Shown piece after piece: positions 59,560 through 64,000 of a stretch of 64,000 nt of DNA. Numbering within the stretch: position 1 is the first letter of the stretch; each line of letters opens with the position of its first letter. The DNA lies in the NCBI GenBank assembly GCA_020633055.1, contig JACKEJ010000005.1, positions 558,001 through 622,000 of the forward strand, given 5' to 3'. A program made the translations under genes and the position numbers. Origin of the DNA: Sandaracinaceae bacterium (GTDB lineage Bacteria > Myxococcota_A > Polyangia > Polyangiales > Houyiibacteriaceae). The notes under the pieces were generated by a model that worked only from the letters and a program-made list of their open reading frames with translations, did not search any database and was not told the origin of the DNA.

Positions 59560-59952
59560 ATGAACACGATTTCGAAACTCATCCTTGCGGGGGCGCTCGT
59601 GCTTGGAATCGGCTGCGGCGGTGAGGCCGAGGCGACCGAAGCTCCGGCGGCGGAGGCGGCCGAGGCTCCGGCGGCGGCGGCTCCGGCGGCTGAGGCGGCT
59701 CCGGCCGCAGGTGGCGGTGGTGGCAGCGTCTGCGAGCGCGCCGCCAACTGCTGCACCGGCTACATCGAGGCCATGGTCGCGCTGAACCCCGCCATCGGCA
59801 ACACGCTCAACGCCGAGTCCACCTGCGCTGGCGTGCGCCAGGCGGGTCAGTCGGGCTCCGCTGGTGACGCCGCGTGCCAGGCCGCCATCGACGGCTGGCG
59901 TCAGGGCCTCGCCGCCATGCCGAACGCGACCGTTCCGGCCGCGTGTCAGTGA
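59560..59952 (+). CDS. Small Cys-rich lipoprotein
   Basis: A 130-residue lipoprotein from ATG 59560, with AAGGAG five bases upstream. Signal sequence with lipobox LGIGC (Cys19); then an Ala/Pro/Glu repeat linker (about 24-50) encoded by repeated GCTCCGGCGGC units; a Gly run; and a compact domain with six Cys (58, 64, 65, 89, 106, 129) that could form three disulfides. CERAANCCTGYIEAM is its most distinctive motif. I recognise no characterised family. It is divergent from the LOG gene across about 170 bases, with an AT-rich patch near 59470. Confidence 0.75.
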   Translation: MNTISKLILAGALVLGIGCGGEAEATEAPAAEAAEAPAAAAPAAEAAPAAGGGGGSVCERAANCCTGYIEAMVALNPAIGNTLNAESTCAGVRQAGQSGSAGDAACQAAIDGWRQGLAAMPNATVPAACQ

Positions 59953-60044
59953 GCGTGATCGCGACCGCGTGAAGATGGCTTGCATGCGTCGCCGAGGGCC
60001 AATGGGGGTGTTCGGCGACGCAGCGGCGCATCATGCGGGTCGCG

Positions 60045-60782
60045 TCAGGTGACCCGGAAGAGGGTGGGCAGCACCTCGCCCGCCTTGCCGAGCCGCACCT
60101 CCTGGAAGCTGTCCGCGTTGGCGGGCTCTTCGAGGCCGACGTAGACGGAGCGGCAGGTCTCGCCCATCTGGCGGCGGTAGAGCAGCTCGCGCACCAGGCC
60201 GGCGGCTGGGTAGACCACGCCGCTGCTGCCGATGGTCACGAACAGGTCGCAGCCGCGCACCTCGCGCACGATGCGGTGCATCCCGAACGGCTCCTCCCCG
60301 AACCAGACGATGTGCGGCCGGAGCCGCGCGCCACAGGCGGGGCACACGGGCAGCTCGTCCATGTACAGGGCGTGGTCGTCGAAGGGCTCGAGCGAACACG
60401 CGGGGCGTTCGCAGCGGGTCTTGTACAGCTCGCCATGCATGTGGAACACCTGCGGTGAGCCCCCCGCCTCGTGCAGCGCGTCGACGTTCTGCGTGCACAG
60501 GAACACGTTGTCGTCGTCGAGCGCGCGCTGGAGCGCCGCGATGGCCTCGTGGCCGGGGTTGGGTCGAGTGCGGTCGGCCTGCGCGCGCCGCTCGCTGTAG
60601 AAGCGCCACACCAAGTGGGGGTCGCGGGCCCACGCTTCGGGCGTGGCAACGTCCTCTGGGCGGTGACCCTCCCACAGGCCGCCGGCGTCGCGGAAGGTGG
60701 CGATGCCGCTCTCGGCGCTGATGCCTGCGCCGGTGAGCACGAAGACGCGGTCGGTGCGTCGAAGCTCGATGGGTGCGTTCAT
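60045..60782 (-). CDS. cobB: Sir2-family NAD-dependent protein deacylase (sirtuin)
   Basis: A 245-residue sirtuin. VFVLTGAGISAESGIATFRD is the NAD site, TQNVDALHEAGG follows, catalytic His is in VFHMHGEL, and two Cys pairs (CERPAC and CPACG) bind structural zinc. RFYSERRAQ places the Tyr-x-x-Arg pair that marks class III sirtuins able to remove succinyl or malonyl groups. ATG 60782 overlaps the upstream kinase stop as ATGA, so the two proteins are made together. Confidence 0.95.
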   Translation of the reverse strand: MNAPIELRRTDRVFVLTGAGISAESGIATFRDAGGLWEGHRPEDVATPEAWARDPHLVWRFYSERRAQADRTRPNPGHEAIAALQRALDDDNVFLCTQNVDALHEAGGSPQVFHMHGELYKTRCERPACSLEPFDDHALYMDELPVCPACGARLRPHIVWFGEEPFGMHRIVREVRGCDLFVTIGSSGVVYPAAGLVRELLYRRQMGETCRSVYVGLEEPANADSFQEVRLGKAGEVLPTLFRVT

Positions 60783-63226
60783 GACATTGTGGCGAGCACG
60801 GTGCGGACCGCATGCTCGAGCTGCTCCACGGTGAAGGGTTTGGACAGAAACACGCAGTGGGGGTCGGGCGGCAGACGGTCGAGGACCTCGTGCCGATCGT
60901 AGCCAGAGCACAGCACGACGGGCAGGCTCGGCTTCGTCCGGCGCACCTCGCGCAGCACCTCGTAGCCATCGACACCAGGCATGGTGAGGTCGAGCAAGAT
61001 GCCACGCACATCATCGCCATGGACGGCGTACCGCTGGAGCCCCTCCCTACCGTCGCGTGCCTGGGCCACCGACAGGCCGAGGTCCGTCAGCGCCGCGGCC
61101 GCGAGGGTGCGCACCGTCGGCTCGTCGTCGACGACCAGGAACAGCCCCGACAGGGGAGGAGCGACACCGCCCGACGGAGTCGTCTTCGGTCCGGCGTGTG
61201 AGGGCGCGCCGACCGGGATGAAGACCCGGAACGTCGTCCCGACGCCCACCTCCGACTGGATGTCCAACGCCCCCGCGTGCGCGCGGATGATGCCCAACAC
61301 GGCGGCGAGCCCAAGCCCGTGGCCTCCCTTCTTGGTCGTGAAGAAGGGGTCGAACACGTGCGGGAGAGTCTCACGCTCGAGCCCCACGCCATCGTCGGTG
61401 ACGCTCACGCACACGAACGCCCCCGGCTGGGCGCGCCCGTGCTGGTGCATCTGGCGGAGCGCCTCCTCACTCAACGCCACACGCGACACGCTCACATCGA
61501 CGCGCCCCGCGCCCGCGTGCCGCTGGTGGGCGGCGTCGCCCGCGTTGGTGATCAGGTTCATGACCACCTGCCCCAGCTGGGCTGGGTCGCCGAGCACGGC
61601 ACGCGCCTCGGTTCCGAGCGCGTAGTGAACGGCGACTCCGTCGGGGACGCGCGACTGCAGCAGGTCGCGCATCTCCGCCACGAGCGCGCGCACGTCCACG
61701 GTCACCGTCTCCAGCTGGGCGCGGCCGGCATAGGCGAGCATCTGCTTGGTGAGGTCCGCGGCGCGCCTCCCCGCCGTCACGATGTGTTGCGTGGCTTGCC
61801 ACTCCCGCGAACCTGGCTCGAGGCCGCGCGCCAGCCAGGACGCGTTGCCCAGGATACCGACCAGCAGGTTGTTGAAGTCGTGCGCGACGCCCCCCGCCAA
61901 CAAGCCGAGGCTCTCCAGCTTTTCGCTGCGCTGCACCTGGTCCTCGAGCTGGCGCCTGAGTTCTTCGTCCGCCTTGCGCTCCGTGATGTCGACGAAGGTC
62001 ACGATGGCCCCCGTGAGCTCTCCCGTGTTGGGCGCGCGCACCGGCGAGGCGCGGAAGATGGCCCACGAGGTGGCGCCGTCGGGGCGCCGCACGCCGAGCG
62101 TCTCGGGGCCCTGTGGTTCCCCGGTCACGAGGGCGCGGGTCACCGGATAGTCCTCGGGGGCTGCCGGCTGGCCGCTCTCCCAAATGGTCTCCGTCGCGAA
62201 GTCGGTGGTGTAGCGGCGCGTGAGCTCGTCGTAGGCAAGCCCCAAGATGCGCTGCGCCTCGCCGTTGGCCGCGTGGATCGCCCCGTCGGCTGCGACGTGC
62301 ACGATGCCGCTCGGGACGGCCTCGACGATGTGGCGGTTGATGGCCTCGGACTGTCGCAGCGCAGCCTCCGCCTCGCGTCGCTCGTTGAGCTCCCGGGTGA
62401 GCGCCTCGTTCGCGCGCTGCAGCGCCTGGGTGCGCTCTTCGACGCGTCGCTCGAGCTCCACGTTCTCGCGTGCTAGCTGCTCCGCATGAGCCGCCTGGGC
62501 CTCGGAGGTCCCCTTGCGGCGAAAGAACCCCGGGACCTCGACGCGCTCGGCGCGCCGGACTACCTCCGGGTGCGCCGCGGTGTAGGCGTCGATGCGCTCG
62601 GCGATGCGCGCTGGGGGCGCCATGATGAAGCGGCACTGGGCGTCGCCCATGGCGCGGCAGGTGATCTCGGCCGCGACGAGCGGCATCTCGAAGGCGGACT
62701 CGCACCACCCCGACGAGTACCCCGAGTTCATCACGCACACCGGGAAGTCCGCGTGGCGCCCCGCCGCGATCCACCCGTCGGCCTCCATCGAGTAGGGGTG
62801 GTCGTAGTACAGGACGAAGTCGTCGTCCGGCCGCGGGCGGCTGTCGGCGTGGATGTCGACGAAGGCCCACCCCGCGTGCGCGAAGTGCACGGGACCCGCC
62901 GACAGCTTCTCGACCGGATCCTGTACGCCCAGCCGCTCCGCGAACACGCGGGCGTCGCTCATGCCCATGGCGTGCGCGAGGTCGAACAGGATCTCGCGCG
63001 CGACCTTCGTGCCTTGGTCCCCCTGCGATCCGTACAGCTCGCGCACCACGTCGACGAACTCGACCGAGAGGGCGCGCGCCCGCACGAGGACGTAGCGCTC
63101 GTCGGCCACGCCGATGGTGCCGCGCTCGGGCTCCTGCCGGAGCTCCTGGAAGTACTGCCGCACGTACTCCTGCGCTCGCTCGAAGACGGGCGCGAATGCA
63201 GGTGGGACGCTGACGGACTCGAGCAA
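60779..63226 (-). CDS. XylR_N/V4R-PAS-histidine kinase-receiver hybrid
   Basis: An 815-residue cytosolic signalling protein. Residues about 15-225 form an activator-type sensor (XylR_N followed by V4R, the latter with FPVCVMNSGYSSGWCESAFEMPLVAAEITCRAMGDAQCRF, whose Cys residues suit a metal or small-molecule site). A coiled coil and a PAS domain (about 285-410) follow, then HisKA (GGVAHDFNNLLVGILG, phospho-His), HATPase (DDGVGLE, HGLGLAAVLGI) and a C-terminal receiver (LVVDDEPTVR, Asp in LLDLTMPGVDGYE). It is translationally coupled to a sirtuin, an unusual partner. Confidence 0.9.
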   Translation of the reverse strand: MLESVSVPPAFAPVFERAQEYVRQYFQELRQEPERGTIGVADERYVLVRARALSVEFVDVVRELYGSQGDQGTKVAREILFDLAHAMGMSDARVFAERLGVQDPVEKLSAGPVHFAHAGWAFVDIHADSRPRPDDDFVLYYDHPYSMEADGWIAAGRHADFPVCVMNSGYSSGWCESAFEMPLVAAEITCRAMGDAQCRFIMAPPARIAERIDAYTAAHPEVVRRAERVEVPGFFRRKGTSEAQAAHAEQLARENVELERRVEERTQALQRANEALTRELNERREAEAALRQSEAINRHIVEAVPSGIVHVAADGAIHAANGEAQRILGLAYDELTRRYTTDFATETIWESGQPAAPEDYPVTRALVTGEPQGPETLGVRRPDGATSWAIFRASPVRAPNTGELTGAIVTFVDITERKADEELRRQLEDQVQRSEKLESLGLLAGGVAHDFNNLLVGILGNASWLARGLEPGSREWQATQHIVTAGRRAADLTKQMLAYAGRAQLETVTVDVRALVAEMRDLLQSRVPDGVAVHYALGTEARAVLGDPAQLGQVVMNLITNAGDAAHQRHAGAGRVDVSVSRVALSEEALRQMHQHGRAQPGAFVCVSVTDDGVGLERETLPHVFDPFFTTKKGGHGLGLAAVLGIIRAHAGALDIQSEVGVGTTFRVFIPVGAPSHAGPKTTPSGGVAPPLSGLFLVVDDEPTVRTLAAAALTDLGLSVAQARDGREGLQRYAVHGDDVRGILLDLTMPGVDGYEVLREVRRTKPSLPVVLCSGYDRHEVLDRLPPDPHCVFLSKPFTVEQLEHAVRTVLATMS

Positions 63227-63290
63227 GAGGGCCTCTCTGACTGGCAGCGCCAGAGTGCCACACTCGCGCCCCGCTCGGGTCCCCGAACGG

Positions 63291-63551
63291 CTACGGGCGC
63301 CGCCGGCCCTCGGTCAGCTTCATCAGGAGGATGTACGCGGCGAGCACCAGCGTGGCACCGTTGGCGACATAGACGGGCGCGCTGTCCGCCAGCAGGCCGT
63401 AGGCGAGCCAGAGCGCGACACCGGTGGTCATCAACGAGAACATCCCGAGCGAGAGGTCCTGCGTGCGACGCGTACGCCACACCTGGACCACCTGGGGAAC
63501 GAAGGCGGCGGTGGTGCAGAACGCCGCCATGAAGCCAATCCACTCGGTCAT
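63291..63551 (-). CDS. SemiSWEET-type sugar transporter (PQ-loop)
   Basis: An 86-residue protein with three membrane helices. FMAAFCTTAAFVPQVVQVW carries the PQ motif and TQDLSLGMFSLM follows, both typical of bacterial SemiSWEET, which dimerises to form a sugar pore. ATG 63551 overlaps the upstream EamA gene stop (ATGA). Confidence 0.9.
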   Translation of the reverse strand: MTEWIGFMAAFCTTAAFVPQVVQVWRTRRTQDLSLGMFSLMTTGVALWLAYGLLADSAPVYVANGATLVLAAYILLMKLTEGRRRP

Positions 63552-64000
63552 GACGGTACGACCCCCTCGCGACGCTTGAGGCGCTCGCGGTGCAATGTAT
63601 AGAGCCCCGAGAACACGACCAGGGCCGCCCCAGCGAGGGTGGGGGCATCGGGCCGCTCACGAAACACGAGCCCACCGATGACGAGGGCGAACAGCAAGCG
63701 CGAGTAGCGGAAGGGAGTCACGACGGCCACCTCGCCCGCACGCATGGCCTCGGTGATGGCCCAGTAGGACACGATGCCGCACAGGAGCGCCCCGCCCAGC
63801 AGGCCCAGCTGCCCGGGCGTCGGAGACAGCAACCCACCGCCCGAGACGACCAGCACGGCGCCCAGCAAGCCCACCGAGAGAAAGCCCGAGAACGCGAGCT
63901 GCATGGTGGAGACGCCCGCGGGCACCATGCGCGTGGTGACGTCGCGCACCGAGAGCCCGAGCACCGCGAGCACCGCCCACAGGGAGTTGGGCTCGAAGCC
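63548..64000 (-). CDS. EamA-family (DMT) transporter, 5' end beyond the window
   Basis: The C-terminal 150 residues of a drug/metabolite transporter. The reading frame continues through the window edge (before GTG 63973 it reads GFEPNSLWA), and LAVLGLSVRDVTTRMVPAGVSTMQ matches the start of the second EamA repeat. Four membrane helices are present in this part, with FRYSRLLFALVIGGLVFRERPD near the end of the repeat. Substrate unknown. It overlaps the SemiSWEET gene by four bases. Confidence 0.88.
   Translation of the reverse strand, partial: GFEPNSLWAVLAVLGLSVRDVTTRMVPAGVSTMQLAFSGFLSVGLLGAVLVVSGGGLLSPTPGQLGLLGGALLCGIVSYWAITEAMRAGEVAVVTPFRYSRLLFALVIGGLVFRERPDAPTLAGAALVVFSGLYTLHRERLKRREGVVPS

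Overview
The window is high-GC (roughly 70%), densely packed bacterial chromosome. Hanks-type Ser/Thr kinase with a PEGA domain, bactofilin, many short lipoproteins, a fused CcoN-CcoO oxidase, an F-type ATP synthase with b and b' subunits, and abundant two-component proteins all suggest a myxobacterium-like member of the Myxococcota (former Deltaproteobacteria), possibly of the Polyangiales/Sandaracinaceae type. That placement is inferred from gene content only. I see no tRNA, rRNA, insertion sequence, prophage or CRISPR array.

Region 1 (1-15.0 kb) is a respiration and redox-sensing block. A CAP-domain protein and a small CxxC protein are followed by a cbb3-type cytochrome oxidase cluster: UreH-like membrane protein, ccoI, ccoS, fused ccoNO, ccoQ, a monoheme ccoP, ccoG. 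It ends in a translationally coupled sigma-54 activator. Upstream lies a canonical GG-N10-GC (-24/-12) promoter match preceded by three copies of a GCGCA-N5-TGCGC-type dyad. Next come a hemerythrin-like RIC/YtfE protein, a protoglobin-coupled histidine kinase, a lone receiver and a receiver-PAS-kinase. Together they look like an O2/NO-responsive control unit for the oxidase.

Region 2 (15.0-19.3 kb) is a vitamin B12 uptake unit on the minus strand: a promoter, a well conserved cobalamin riboswitch, a TonB-dependent receptor, and an overlapping surface lipoprotein whose C-terminal part looks like a beta-propeller. The arrangement resembles the BtuB-BtuG pairing of Bacteroidota.

Region 3 (19.3-29.8 kb) holds mixed genes: an outer-membrane-like protein, a VOC protein, an M23 peptidase, a lipoprotein hydrolase, a membrane-anchored caspase/C13-like protein, a gamma-glutamylcyclotransferase-like protein, a small membrane protein, homoserine dehydrogenase, and a sucrase/ferredoxin-like protein.

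Region 4 (28.8-40.2 kb) carries an ATP synthase split into two units. b'-b-delta-alpha-gamma lies on the minus strand, followed by an unknown gene and the Suc/Fer gene. beta-epsilon lies on the plus strand about 4 kb away with its own promoter. Between them are an exported SRPBCC protein, a bactofilin and a Ser/Thr kinase. Subunits a and c are not in the window. The alpha subunit has an unusual charged insertion and subunit b has a cleavable-looking signal peptide.

Region 5 (40.3-54.8 kb) has a lipoprotein, an FAD dehydrogenase, a metallophosphoesterase, a TerB-PPP phosphatase fusion, thiol peroxidase, an NTF2-like protein, a DUF1003 protein, and a tripartite RND efflux operon (TolC, adaptor, pump) with its TetR regulator and a repeated putative operator.

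Region 6 (54.8-64.0 kb) has a COQ4-like protein, a small membrane protein, a GH114 lipoprotein, a cytochrome P450, a LOG-family protein, a Cys-rich lipoprotein, a V4R-PAS-kinase-receiver protein translationally coupled to a sirtuin, and a SemiSWEET/EamA transporter pair cut by the right edge.
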